Positions 23,532 to 34,430 of a stretch of DNA of 64,000 nt are shown here, piece after piece. The DNA comes from Larix kaempferi. Its lineage: Eukaryota; Streptophyta; Pinopsida; Pinales; Pinaceae. Under the pieces are notes generated by a model, which saw only the letters and a program-made list of their open reading frames with translations, was not told the DNA's origin and searched no databases. The stretch covers positions 1 through 64,000 of the forward strand of contig BSBM01002109.1 in NCBI GenBank assembly GCA_027924585.1, given 5' to 3'. The translations under genes were made by a program, and so were the position numbers. Position 1 is the first letter of the stretch, and each line of letters starts with the position of its first letter.

Positions 23532-24596
23532 TGATAATTTTCGAGAGGTCACTAATCGCTCTGGAAACTCAACACCAAATTGGCCTCGGTTCATCACAAG
23601 CCTCATGCATAACAAACCCACTTCTCAAAGGCATAAAAGAAATAATTAAAGCAAAATACTTAAAGAACAAAGCACATGGAATATACTTATCAACAACAAC
23701 TGCAGCAATCACACAATGGACAACAATATATCCTGGAAACCCCAATGGGGAAAACCAGCTGCTGAGGGCTTTCTTCAATCTCGAGCTAGAGCATAGAATA
23801 AGAGAAGTACAATCAGATATATATATGGGTAAAGAAACCTGAAGGGACAAACCCTAGATCTGCATGCAGTTGCAACTGCTTCTCTAGGGACATGAACCAA
23901 CTGCTCTGTACTAACAGATCTCTGATCCCAACTTCAACCAATCTCTGGAAGAAGGATCTCTGTCAATCTCTGGCGAGATATGATTTGGTCCTCAATCACT
24001 GAAGACGAACCTCTCTACTTCTTTCGGCCGTCCTAGCCTTAAGAAGAATGTCCCCACAGAGAAGTGCGCCCATCTCTTCTATGAAGTCGTGCTAGCTCAA
24101 TCTCTTATCTCCCTCTGTGCATATAGCCTCACTGCACACTCAAATGGCTACTCAGTGCCTCGAATCAAACTGGTACTGATCCCTCTCGGATCCACTCACT
24201 CTCTCTCTCTGAAGATATCCCCTCGTCTCACGAATGCACCCTTTGATTGCACAAGTGTGCCCTCACTCTGAATCTCCTCACTCTCTGAAGAAAATATCGA
24301 GTAACTCTTTCCGGTGACCCCTAGCCTCCTTATATCCACTCACTAACTGATTAGGGTTACTGAAACCCTAATATGAGTGCATGCAAAAATCAAACTTTTG
24401 CATGCTTTTTAATTAAAAAGGTTGCATGCGTAATGCAAATCACCCTGAAAGGTATGCATGCATCCACCGTTGGATTCATGACACTTTAGAGTGAATCTCA
24501 CCCTCTACCCCATTTTGATGCCTATGCTGAAAATGCACCTCCATGCTAGGCATTTGAACATGAAGGACATCCCGAGAAACACATCTATCTCTAACA
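23532..24596 (-). mobile_element. Solo LTR, Copia-like, with CTCCA target duplication
   Basis: 1,065 bp starting TG and ending CA, flanked by perfect 5-bp duplications CTCCA (23,527-23,531 and 24,597-24,601). The related unoccupied copy at about 25,710 reads through with CTCC followed by AAAG, confirming the joint. On the minus strand it starts TGTTAGAGATAG, a typical Copia LTR beginning, and has a TATA-like GGATATAAGG at about 24,330. Internal sequence is missing, so it is an LTR left after recombination between the two LTRs. Confidence 0.85.
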
Positions 24597-24840
24597 CTCC
24601 AAAGCGAGATGCCACTTCTCTTCCATTTCTCCACCAAACGTACTCTAGGGTTTTTATCACCAAAACCTAATCTCAAACCTCTAGTGGGTGAATCCTAACC
24701 TTGGACTTCCAAGGTGCTCCAAGACACACAAAAGAGACAAAGAAACACACGCGATTCCAAGACAAAGGGAGATATCAAGTACAAGTGTAAACCGAGAGAG
24801 AGAGATATCACTAACACATCATCCTTTATCGTCATAAATT
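24597..24840 (-). repeat. Diverged interspersed repeat, copy 1 (right part)
   Basis: Continues copy 1 after the solo LTR. GCCACTTCTCTTCCATTTCT and CTCCACCAAACGTACTCTAG match about 25,725-25,770, followed by a weaker match to CAAAGAAACACAC and CAAGACAAAG. Confidence 0.65.
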
Positions 24841-24844
24841 AACT

Positions 24845-25140
24845 CTAGGCCTTGTGAAACGAAAAACTTCACCTCTGTTCCTAGAGATTTCCCAAATCTT
24901 TACCATGTCAATTCCAGCCTTAGGGCTGTTATGAAATGGCGTATAAAACAACATCGGGAAGGAAACAATATTTCACTCTCTAACGGCCTACTCTTCTAGG
25001 CAATCCTTGCAAAAAAGAGTGCAAACTATGCAGATAAGTTTAAGCCCTTAAGGGCATTTTATCTTGCACAAACCATATCCAAATATTCACTTTGACAACG
25101 GTAAAACAGTGGATATAGCAGCAGCAAAACAACCTTCAAA
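24845..25140 (-). repeat. Diverged interspersed repeat, copy 2 (partial)
   Basis: Shares CTCTGTTCCTAGAGATTTCC, CTAGGCAATCC, GGGCATTTTATC and GATATAGCAGCAG with copies 1 and 3 and then stops. It lies head to tail with copy 3, which starts about 300 bp later, suggesting an unequal exchange or a partial duplication. Confidence 0.7.
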
Positions 25141-25149
25141 ACATTGTAT

Positions 25150-25870
25150 TTTAGTGAAATGAAACACTTATCCTCTGTTCCTAAAGGTTTCTCGGAGCTT
25201 TACCGTGGAAATTAAAGCCTTAGCGTTGTTCTCAAATAGAATATAAAACAACAGTGGAAAGGAAACAATATTTCACTATCTAAAGACCTAGTCTTCTAGG
25301 CAATCCAAGCATAAAAGATTGCAAACTACGTGGATAAGTTTAAGCCCTCTAGGGCATTTTATCCCACAGAAACTAGATTCGAAGATTCACTTTGACAAGA
25401 GTAAAACAACGGATATAGCAGCAAAAAAACAACCTTTAAATTCCTCAATGATGACGTCAAATCAATCAACAAATTGTCATTTTACTTACGTAAAATCAGC
25501 GAAGCAAATATCGTTGTAAATAACATACATCGAGAGAATATATGGCTAAATATAAAATCTGGAAATCACAAAAACTTTGGATAGTTAAAAACTTCATTGA
25601 TAAGCTATGGATGAAGTACGTGTACATGCCATAACCTTCTCTAGTTAGGGATCCAATGAAAACCCTAGGTCAGCCAAGGAGCCCCAACATGCAAGAATTA
25701 CTCGAGGGAGTCCTCCAAAGCAAGATGTTCACTTCTCTTCATGTTCTCCACCAAATGTACTCTAGGGTTTTATCACAAGACCCTGACCTTGGACCTCCTA
25801 GATGCTCCAAGATACTCAAAGAAGACCAAGAAACCCACACGGCTTCAAGACAAAGAGATTCCAAATAAAG
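25150..25870 (-). repeat. Diverged interspersed repeat, copy 3 (uninterrupted)
   Basis: The most complete copy, without the solo LTR present in copy 1. Around 25,710-25,730 it shows the empty site. No frame longer than 70 codons is supported. Confidence 0.75.
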
Positions 25871-25948
25871 GATGGATGCAATCCAACAATCAAGGCAGCA
25901 GCCGCGCCTGCCTGAGAAGAACGACGACCGCCTAGTGCTTGCCTTACC

Positions 25949-26004
25949 TTAGTTTGTACCTTACAATTCCATGTGCTTTAGAAAACTTGTCAAAATCATC
26001 GGAG
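25949..26004 (-). pseudogene. Possible Copia integrase scrap
   Basis: On the minus strand DDFDKFSKAHGIVRYKLR can be read, similar to the F..Y...HGI.RQ segment that lies between the second and third catalytic residues of Copia integrases. It is only about 18 residues long, with stops close by. It lies to the right of minus-strand retroelement repeats, which fits, but the match is short. Confidence 0.3.
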
Positions 26005-26009
26005 GTGTT

Positions 26010-28080
26010 AACACTCATATCTGTAGTAGCAATCTTTAAGATAACCATCATGCTTAATGCCAAGTCTGGTAAGACAAGTAGTGGCCTTCATGGGCAGATG
26101 TATGGCTTTGTATGAGTCTTTTGTATGTGGATTCAAGTGACATTGAATTCAGCCAATATATAGAGAGATCAGAGTGTTACCCCTCAAAGTGTATATGTAC
26201 TTTGAGAGATTCAGAGGCTTATCTCCCAGCATATGTTCAGGTCTTGTTGTTATTATGATTCTCAGGGGATTATCAGACCTTGGACAGATTAAAGCCCTGT
26301 TTTCCTGCCTATTAGAAGCTCTTTTGAGGGTGCCCAGTCGGCTGGATTATTCCTGGGTTAGCAGCAATCTATGTTTAAATGACAGTCCAGTTGACGGTCA
26401 TAATATATAAGGCCCTCCCTTGGAGATAGATTTGGTATTAATCTGGAATATCTTAAGCCACAGCCCTCAAGTAGTGACACAAAAGAAAAACAATAGAGGT
26501 GTTGTCTCTATTACAGCGGATTTGGACCTTTAGCTTGAGGATGCAATCAAGGTTTATAAAAGGAGGAAAGATCTAGGGACTTATTTTAAGGCACCTGTAT
26601 AAGTGTTTACAACATATGATTTATATTGTCGTGCAGCAGTGAATTCTGGTAATACCTCAAAGTTTAGTGACCCTTGTTCTGATCCTGAGTTGTGGAACGA
26701 TTGGTATGAATTCGAAGAGCAATGTGGAAATGAGTATACCTCCAAACACATGGTCATATGTTGCAACAGCATATGAGATTGGCATTTTGCAGATATATAC
26801 TATTCTCACCAGATTGAAGCTGAAGATAGGGATGAATTAGCGGAGAAATATATCATGGAAATCCTAATGCACTGCATTGACTCTACAGTCTGAGCTACCG
26901 CTGATAAAATGTATTTCCAGATACACAATCAATGGATACCCAGATCCCTGTAGTAGACCACACTGTAGGAAGGTGTAAATGGTCATTTAGATTGTATATA
27001 GTTTTATTTGGGTGAAAAGTGCTTTGATTAGTTATGATCTTTACTTATGGTGGGCACACTTGCTAAAGGTTTTCAAGCATGATTACAACCAGTACTGGGC
27101 ACACTCTTTGAGGCCTGTATTCAGCTTGCTCATCAGTGTTTATTAGCCAGCCAGAAGGTGCTGTCACTAGGAGTTATTAACAAGCAGACAGGGACTCTTC
27201 AGGGATATTGAATCCCTTTACATGGTCTACAGCAGGAAAAAAGGGCAAGGTTTTCTGAGAGCATAAAATCCAGCAAAAAGTTGCCGTCAACTCCGTTCAG
27301 CATAGGGTCAGGACATTCAGATTTCACACTTCTTCAGATAAGCACCCTTGTCTATCTTATCTATCATACATCATTTCATTTGCAGATCAGAGCGGTTTTG
27401 GTCAGCCTTACTTTCAGCCTGTCAAATGAAATGGGACCTGTAGCAGTGACACCATCATTTGAAGACTAATGGGACTGAACTCATGACAGCATTAATTACC
27501 TTGCAAAACAGATTTGAATGAAACAGAGTAAAGGCATGGGAACTTTACTGGGCTATATCCGCAGGTTCAGATCCATTTTATATGCAGCAAACTTTAGGTC
27601 TGCAATGAAGGCGGTTTAGAAATGGCCTTTAGCAGCAGTTGTAAAAGCAAAGTACGTTACCCGAAGCTGGTAGATCTGTACGGGTAGGGATAAAGGATGC
27701 AAAATATGCCCTCCCTACCAAGGGCTTACTGATAACTTAGGAATTGAGGGGCTTTTCTTGTCAGGAACTAATTGTCCAAGTAAGGAGTAGACCGAGAAAG
27801 AGAATACTAGTCTGCACTCCTCTAGGTCACTAATACTCCATCATTAATCTAAATAAATTAACTGCAAGTCTTCTATGAGAAATCAACAATCAAAGTGATA
27901 CAATATATATAGTCTTTCCCTAAAGAGGACAACATAGGTCTACGTACATGCAAATGGATCGGCTCAAGGATGCCTCTCAACCCTTGCTCATTGCTCGTGA
28001 AAGCAACCTTGGCGTGCTTTCAATGAGTAGATCCCTAGGATACTCCTTCCTTCTTGATCTTGAATTCCAACCATCCCTAC
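26010..28080. other. Unassigned sequence
   Basis: About 2 kb without a recognisable gene, LTR end or repeat. The frames at 26,174-26,410 and 27,281-27,469 (plus) are short and carry no domain. Confidence 0.4.
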
Positions 28081-28086
28081 GCCATT

Positions 28087-29923
28087 TGAAGAAATTTTGA
28101 TTAAAATAGCAAATTCTTCATTGACACATTTAATCAAACATTCAACATAACTAGGGTTTATCATTTTCTGAGTTAACTGATCAAACTTTGATTTTTAACT
28201 TGAATAATAACACCAAACAAAAACAAATACCCAGCGACTATTAGAAATATGAACACTTCAGTTTTAGGCTGTGTTACCGGATCCACCACCGCAATGTCAA
28301 GAATCTACGCATCCGATACGTATCCGGATCGGATCAGCCTAGGATCCATCATGGAAACGTATCCTGGTCCTATGAAACAGATCCTATGAAAAATCAAACA
28401 TTTCCTGAAATTTTCAAACGGATCTTGAAACTTCCAGTATTTCTATGACCCATTGATCACCCCAAAAAATTGTTTTTTAATGAAAAACTTAAAAGACCCC
28501 ACAAGTAATGGCTAAAAGTGTAAAACCCATTCCTGCTCAAGGTCTGATCTATCCTTATGTTAAGATTTGCTCTTGAACACTGATATATCAATATCAAGTT
28601 CTGCTCTCAGTGTTTTTATTTGATTTATCTTTATGGTCAAGGTCTGCTGTCAAGGGCTGATCTATCTTTACGTGTTATGTTGTTGCTCACTTCACCTACA
28701 CTGTTATGTAGTCTTGCCATAGCCTTCATGAAAACCACTTTATTCCTTGCAGATAGAGATATGTGGATGTGGCTCACAAAAACACTAGTATGACCTGCTT
28801 CACATTCATGCTGAAATGGCTCACAAAAACACTAGTATCAATATCAATCATGGTTACAACTCATCAAATTATTAGTTATGGTACATGAACTCTTTTTTTT
28901 GGCAATAACTTATAGTTCTACTCTTGAGTTTCATGAATAGTTTGATTCTTCACTCTATATTTTTATTTATTATATAAAATTTTGAAATTTTTTTATACTT
29001 GTCGTTTCCCCGCCGTATCCGGATCCTGGGTATTAAAAAATCTGGCGAATCTGTATCTATATCCTAGTAACTTAGTTTTTAGGGCAACACCGAGGGGAAA
29101 ACCCCAACAGGGTAAAACCCAGAGAAAGATATCTTTTACAAATAAAGAGCAATACACAGAAATTTCATACAACTCAAAAATTTCTCTTTTCCACTATACA
29201 AATTATAAATGCAATGAACACAGAACTTATCTCTGAAACCAACAAATACTTGGAGAATAAACCCACATGTGCCAACATATAACTTAACCCACATGTGCCA
29301 AACTGTAGTTTACAGACTCTGAGAATTGCCGATTGTATTCTCCTTGAAATTTGTGCCAATTTTGGGCAGTATACAATCTGTATGGAATGCTTCTGTCACC
29401 TCAAAGTCTGTGCACTTACTTGCAACCTTAAAATCCGTGCCAATAAACTACTGTATGGACAATGTATTAACGGTTGTATGAATTCTTCCTCTACAGCAAG
29501 TCCTCTTGGAAATCGTGCCACTGATTTGCCTTGGAAAATGCTCTTTCTTCACTCATAAATCAAACACAGATTTCTTCTCTACTCTTTCTCTGCCTTGATG
29601 TCTTTTTCCTTTCCCTAGGTTCACCTTTATACTTCATTTCTTCCCAAACTAACCCTAACTTCCTAACTACCTTTTCTAATGGTTAGGATTTGATCTCATA
29701 AGTAAGAGTTCACTTTTAATGCACATTAATAAATACAATAATAATTAAATGCACTTTAGTGTCCCACAACTTAAATAGACGTTAAGTTCATAAAGTACAA
29801 AAGTCACTTTAATAATATAAAGTCTCATTACATTGAAAAAGTACATCTAGGAAACATAACTTTTGTCCCCCCGTGACAGACATCAAAACATGAAAAGGAC
29901 CTCTCGAGTTACATTTTTCTACA
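28087..29923 (-). mobile_element. Solo LTR related to the 15.6-kb Copia, interrupted by element C
   Basis: On the minus strand this matches the LTR of the 15.6-kb Copia: a rough start near 29,923, then a segment with GTCCCCCC and AAAGTCACTTT in plus orientation (about 29,800-29,880), then the CTCTGGGTTTTACC-type string (about 29,115-29,130) and TTTTCTGAGTTA (about 28,160). Without element C and its duplication it is about 1,022 bp, almost equal to the 1,024-bp LTR. The flanks CCATT (28,082-28,086) and TCATT (29,924-29,928) agree in four of five bases, as expected for an old target duplication. No PBS or internal region follows, so it is a solo LTR, clearly older than the 15.6-kb copy. Confidence 0.75.
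28269..29075. mobile_element. hAT-like non-autonomous DNA transposon C
   Basis: 807 bp. Left end CTGTGTTACCGGATCC; right end, read on the minus strand, CTAAGTTACTAGGAT. Flanking octamers GTTTTAGG (28,261-28,268) and TTTTTAGG (29,076-29,083) match in seven of eight bases. The subterminal regions carry GGATCC, GTATCC and ATCCGG strings in place of the GTCCCC of A and the GTACCC of B. No transposase frame. The weaker terminal match suggests it is older than A and B. Confidence 0.8.
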
Positions 29924-29929
29924 TCATTT

Positions 29930-30200
29930 TCCTCAAGAGAGGAAGTGCTCCATAGTGTAAGTGCCCAAATCGCCTTTGCCAAAGACCTCACTACTATGCT
30001 CTAGAGCACCATGCTTCACTTGATGTGATTGCAATCTATAGAGACCACCAAATCCAACCTCTTCGACCAAAACATTGGTTATATCTCTAGTGAAGACCCT
30101 TCATCAAACATGAAAGAAACAAAACACCATTCAACATTTAGATTACAAAATTTGTATTGTATGATTTCCCTATGAAAAAACTAATTGTATTCTTCCTAAG
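29930..30200. other. Unassigned sequence
   Basis: Short stretch between the solo LTR and the 244-bp repeat. No feature seen. Confidence 0.4.
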
Positions 30201-30945
30201 AGAAGTATGTTTTGTTTTGAAAATTTATATTATTCGAGATATAGCATGAAGTATAGATGGAATGGTTCTTACCTTCAACTCTCTAGTTCAGCTTACAATT
30301 CTAATGCTTTATTATGTATCTACTGCACATGGCGTGCTTTGACAAGCAAGAGCAAATAAAATAGAAAATGGCCTCGATCTTTATAAATCAAAATCTAATG
30401 GAGGTATGTTTTCTATTACTAATAGTTATTGGTTTAGAAATATGCTTACTTCGTGCAGAAAATTTAAATTATCTGAGATATAGCATGAAGTATAGATGGA
30501 ATGGTTCTTGCCTTGAACTCTCTGGTTTAACCTGTATTACAATTCTAATGCTTTATTATGTATCTACTGCAGATGGCGTGTTTTGACAAGAGCGAGCAAT
30601 TAAAATAGAAAATGGCCTCAATCTTTCTGAATCATAATCTAATGGAGGTATGTTTTAGATTACTAATAGTTATTGGTTTAGAAATATGCTTACTTTGTTC
30701 AGAAAATTTATATTATTTGAGATATAGCATGAAGTATAGCTGGAATGGTTTTTTCCTTCAACTCCCTAGTTTAGCTTGTATTACAATTCTAATGCTTTAT
30801 TATGTATATACGGCAGACGGTGTGTTTTTACAAGCAAGAGCAAATAAAATAGAAAATAGCATCAATCTTTATAAAGCAAAATCTGGTGGAGATATGTTGT
30901 ATGTTTTTTTATTGCTAATAATTATTGGTTTAGAAATATGCTTAC
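30200..30945. repeat. 244-bp tandem repeat, about three copies
   Basis: The string TTACAATTCTAATGCTTTAT recurs at 30,293, 30,537 and 30,781, an exact 244-bp period. Other shared strings are GATATAGCATGAAGTATAG and GGTTTAGAAATATGC. Two related 70-118-codon frames arise because the unit stays open in one frame, but the proteins show no known domain and the first copy is not open. Some GTATGT and TGCAG strings resemble splice sites, so a duplicated exon is possible but not supported. Confidence 0.85.
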
Positions 30946-31265
30946 CATTACAAGAATCACTAGAATGATGACATACAACAATTAGCACGTGTCGCTATTT
31001 ATATGACATGATGATGTTTCGGTTTAACAAATTTGTTGGTTGCATGTTGTGAGGTGATGATTGGCAGGTATTCCATCAATGGGCCAAGAGGGTTGCTCAT
31101 TCGAGGATCTTGTGGGAGCCCATACCTACAAAGGAGAATATTGCAAGTAACAGCTTATGGGATAGGGACAAACTCAATCAATTATTATGTCAGGGTTTAG
31201 TTCGATATAATATTCTTCCTAAAGCAATTACATTTAGTTCATTAAATTTATATAATGTGCCAATA
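30946..31265. other. Unassigned sequence
   Basis: Contains a 61-codon frame (31,110-31,295 plus) without a recognisable domain. No repeat or element end seen. Confidence 0.35.
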
Positions 31266-31267
31266 CT

Positions 31268-31497
31268 GCTTTGTGCCCAACCTCCAAGAGCATAACGCCC
31301 TCCTCCAAGGCGATCACTACATCTGACATAAGGACCCATCTACCTTAACAAGTGCGACTCTTTAAAAGATATCAAACTGTCTCGAGTGTGCTAACTACCA
31401 CATCGACAAGTGTGCCTCGGTTGAAACGATCCCAAGTTAAGCATATACACAGTAAGATCTACAACAAAAGTAATTCAAACGAAATACAACGGATGGG
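31268..31497. repeat. 230-bp direct repeat, copy 1
   Basis: GCATAACGCCCTCCTCCAAG through GAAATACAACGGAT is repeated at 34,431-34,662 with roughly 95 percent identity by eye. On the plus strand one frame reads CLECANYHIDKCASLETIPS in copy 2, faintly like a leucine-rich repeat of plant resistance proteins, but frames break on both sides. The two copies bracket the first unit of the 1.95-kb array. Confidence 0.8.
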
Positions 31498-31573
31498 ATA
31501 GGCAACCGCAAGCCCTCTACTTCACTTCAATTGCTTCCCTAGATAGGTGAAACACTTTCGAAGCAATCAAAAA

Positions 31574-31591
31574 CTAACACTCCCTCTTTGC
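31574..31591 (-). other. Copia polypurine tract and LTR start (minus strand)
   Basis: On the minus strand GCAAAGAGGGAG (31,580-31,591) is followed by TGTTAG, the standard polypurine tract/LTR junction of Copia elements. It lies 20 bases from the integrase remnant, so nearly all of pol between integrase and the 3' LTR is deleted. The LTR would extend leftwards from 31,579, but its far end was not found. Confidence 0.6.
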
Positions 31592-31610
31592 GAGGAGAGG
31601 GATTTCCTGA

Positions 31611-31746
31611 ATGCCAATTTTCTTCCGCCTTTATTTAAACGAAGTGCTTTGAACTTCTTCCCTTTGCAGTTTTCAGCCAAGGACTTGAGTTCTTTAAACT
31701 TACGAAATGTTTGATACTTATTCTTCATCAAATGAATCCATGTCAT
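31611..31746 (-). pseudogene. Copia integrase remnant with the empty site of element B
   Basis: Minus-strand reading TWIHLMKNKYQTF, ELKSLAENCKGKKFKAL, LNKGGRKLAF is continuous and closely related to the remnant at 21.8-22.97 kb. The catalytic Asp of the RxDNGG box is Asn here, so it is dead as an enzyme. The sequence AAACGAAG at about 31,637-31,644 is uninterrupted and matches both half-sites around element B. The remnant stops at about 31,746 where array-related sequence begins. Confidence 0.85.
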
Positions 31747-31828
31747 ATCTGATCTACCTGATCAACTTGGTCATTTTGGACCACAGAGGATTACTTCTTC
31801 ATGCACTTTATCTGGGGAAGGTGGCAAT
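31745..31828 (-). repeat. Inverted 84-bp piece of the array unit
   Basis: The stretch from ATCTGATCTACCTGATCAAC to GGAAGGTGGCAAT is the reverse complement of a segment that in every unit reads ATTGCCACCTTCCACAG through GGTAGATCATATAT (for example 36,011-36,090). After 31,828 the array continues in normal orientation, so the left edge of the array carries a small inversion. Confidence 0.8.
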
Positions 31829-33029
31829 TTGTGGAACGTCCTTATTTGTGGATGGTTCATTTGAGGAACGTTCTCCTTTGTGGACTGTATCCTTGTGTTC
31901 GAATGGACCCTCTTATGATAACAAGATGTGTTCCGACGTGATGATACCTCTCTAGCTAAGAGGGAGTGTTGATGAAGTAGACACCCGATGGACTGGGTTG
32001 AGCTGAGCACATTGTATTGATGCATGATAGACTCTCCGATGGACTGTGCAGACTTCTTGATCTGAGGCACTAGTGACTCACCTATGGATAGAGCAGAGTC
32101 GTGGAGCTAGTGCATGTTCTCCGATGGACTGGATTGAGCAGATGCACGAAGATTGATTTGTTGACACTTCTCGACTGACTGAGATTGTGTTGGAAGACCT
32201 TCCTTATGATATAGAGAGGTTCGAGATAACTATGATGTACAGATGCTATCGACATGTGTTTCAGTATGATAATACTGATGATACCTCCATGGGCAAGAGG
32301 GAGTGTTGGAGTAGTAGCTGCGTGGGACATCACCTCATAGGTCGACCAAAGAAAGAATAAGATTAGAATACAGTATTCGAAGAATACCTTCCATGTTGAG
32401 ACGGAGTGTTGGAAATAGTGCAACTTCAGAAGTTATTCTTATTGTATTTCATCTTGTTATTGTACCTCCTATGGGACAAGATGTCAATGTATTTGATCAT
32501 GTAAAACAGTTGAAAGAATCAATGTAAACCTTGGGGTGAAATCACAAAGATAGGATTTGCTAAATGTAATTTTTTGTATTCCCCCAAGGCAAGTCGGCCC
32601 AGTGGGAAAACTGCCCCAAAACAATGGGCAAATTGCCCCAAACGATGGGCAGAACTGCCCCAGTCATGTCAGTCGAGTTAGGGAAAGTTAGGTCGGCCCA
32701 GTCAGGGAAAAATCACCCTTTGATGTGTATAAATAGAGAGCTCGACCTCTCATTTGGTCATTCACTCAAGCAAGTGCGCTCTAGCCAAGAGAGGTTCGCT
32801 ACTGCAGCTAAGAGACTTAATTTTTGGGGTTCTCCACTATTGGAGAAGTTTCTCTCTTGTTTTCTTGGGTTTGCGCTACTACTATCCACATGTACATCGT
32901 TCTTTACTCGAAGGTGTAAGCTCGAAGGAGACAAATAGCTTTGTCTATGGTTGGGAGACGATTGTTCTTATCATCATGGTTAAACGAGCTCCACACTCAT
33001 TTTGTTGCTGTGCTTTTCCATTCTTTTTA

Positions 33030-34430
33030 ATAATCCTAGTTATGTTGCCCTTCCGTATTCATTTGTTGCTCTCGTTCTTTCTTCTAGCTTTTCTTGATTT
33101 TACCATAAAAAAGAGTGGTGAGTACTTTCTCTCCTTTCTCCTTATGGTGGAATGATGCGTCACGCTAATTCTTGTGTGCCATATTGTTAGGACAGCAAGG
33201 GGGACTTCCCGTCAACCCTTCCCATTTTATTTTCTCTTCTTGGTAGCCTCATTTGGTAACCTTGTCAATGACTGGATTCCTCAAGAAGAGAGTTGAGGTG
33301 CAACATCTTCTTCCTTTTACTTTTTCCCTTCCTGTATTTTCTCTTATTGGTGAGTCATCTTACCTTATACCTACTCCATTTCAATTATATTTTTTTATGT
33401 ATAATGATTGCATAGTACTGGGAAATGGCCAGGGGCAAGGAGGCATGTATGGTAGATTCATCAATCCATTCGCTTGTTATTTAATTTATTCTATGTTTTG
33501 TTTGCGGTTTCATACTCAACTAAATTGATCTCCTTTGTGTAGAGGGTGACTTCAGTTGTATAGTCCAAGAGAGTCGAGTGGTGAAGATGCCTTGCACAGC
33601 ACAAATGTAGAGTACAGGATGGGCGAGTCGTCTTTTTCCCCTACAAAATAATGTTTTCATGTAACCCAATGAAATATCTGTTGTCCACACAATGACTTAT
33701 CCTTCTGCCATTGTTACGTGGTACTATGTTGTTGTCAATGGGTGTAAGATTCAAATGCTTTCTACAACTTTCATAATTAAACTATATTGGGGTTCTAATC
33801 TTTATATTGTTCAGGGATATCACCGCTACAATGTCGATTGGTGTACGATGATTCCATAGGAGCTAGCGATGGCCAACGGAAAGGAGGTATGTATGGTTAA
33901 TTTGTCATCCCACCTATTTGCTATTTAATTCCATCTTTGGTTCATTAGTGGTCTCATGCTCAAACTATCTAAATTTTCATTGTGCAGTAACTAACTAGAG
34001 TTTTGAGTCCAAGAAGGTAGAGTAGAGAAGATACCTTGGATATCACAAATGCAGGGCAAAGGATGGGTGAGTGTTGTTATTTTTCCACAAAATACCATTA
34101 TTTCGCAGTCCAATGAATTATTCCCTACTACACAATGGTTTTCCCTTGCAGGATAGTTCTTGGGGGGGTAGGCCAACAATTGAACATGGAACTAAGTCCA
34201 CAAGCAACCTTTGGCGAAGTCAACAATCAAAGCATCACGAAGACTTCCCCTCGAAGCGAGCCCTCCACATGTCACCCTAGGATTTGTCAACCCCACTAGG
34301 AGCTAAGTTTTCCAAGTTAGCTATCCACATGTCAAATGCTCCTCCTCTAATATGGTGCACACTCCAACCAAGGGCTCCTATGTTCAACAGTGCCTCCTCC
34401 ACAAACATGCAAGGTGGCTCCCATGTCAAT
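33030..34430. repeat. Foreign insert in unit 1 with a ~445-bp degenerate duplication
   Basis: Not related to other units. The segment around GGCAAGGAGGCATGTATGG (about 33,435-33,700) is repeated in diverged form at about 33,878-34,140 (GAAAGGAGGTATGTATGG; then AGATACCTTGGATATCAC against AGATGCCTTGCACAGCAC). Strings like GGAGGTATGTATGG and TTGTGCAG resemble exon-intron joints, so captured gene fragments are possible. A minus-strand frame of 72 codons (34,277-34,495) has no known domain. Confidence 0.5.

Noticed and set aside
32624-32938. Plus-strand frames of 66-104 codons starting at MCINREF and ending in GGDK in many units
   Set aside because: The ATG lies upstream of or inside the TATAAATAG box, so the expected transcript would not contain it. 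The frame covers the hairpin region and is best explained by non-coding conservation.
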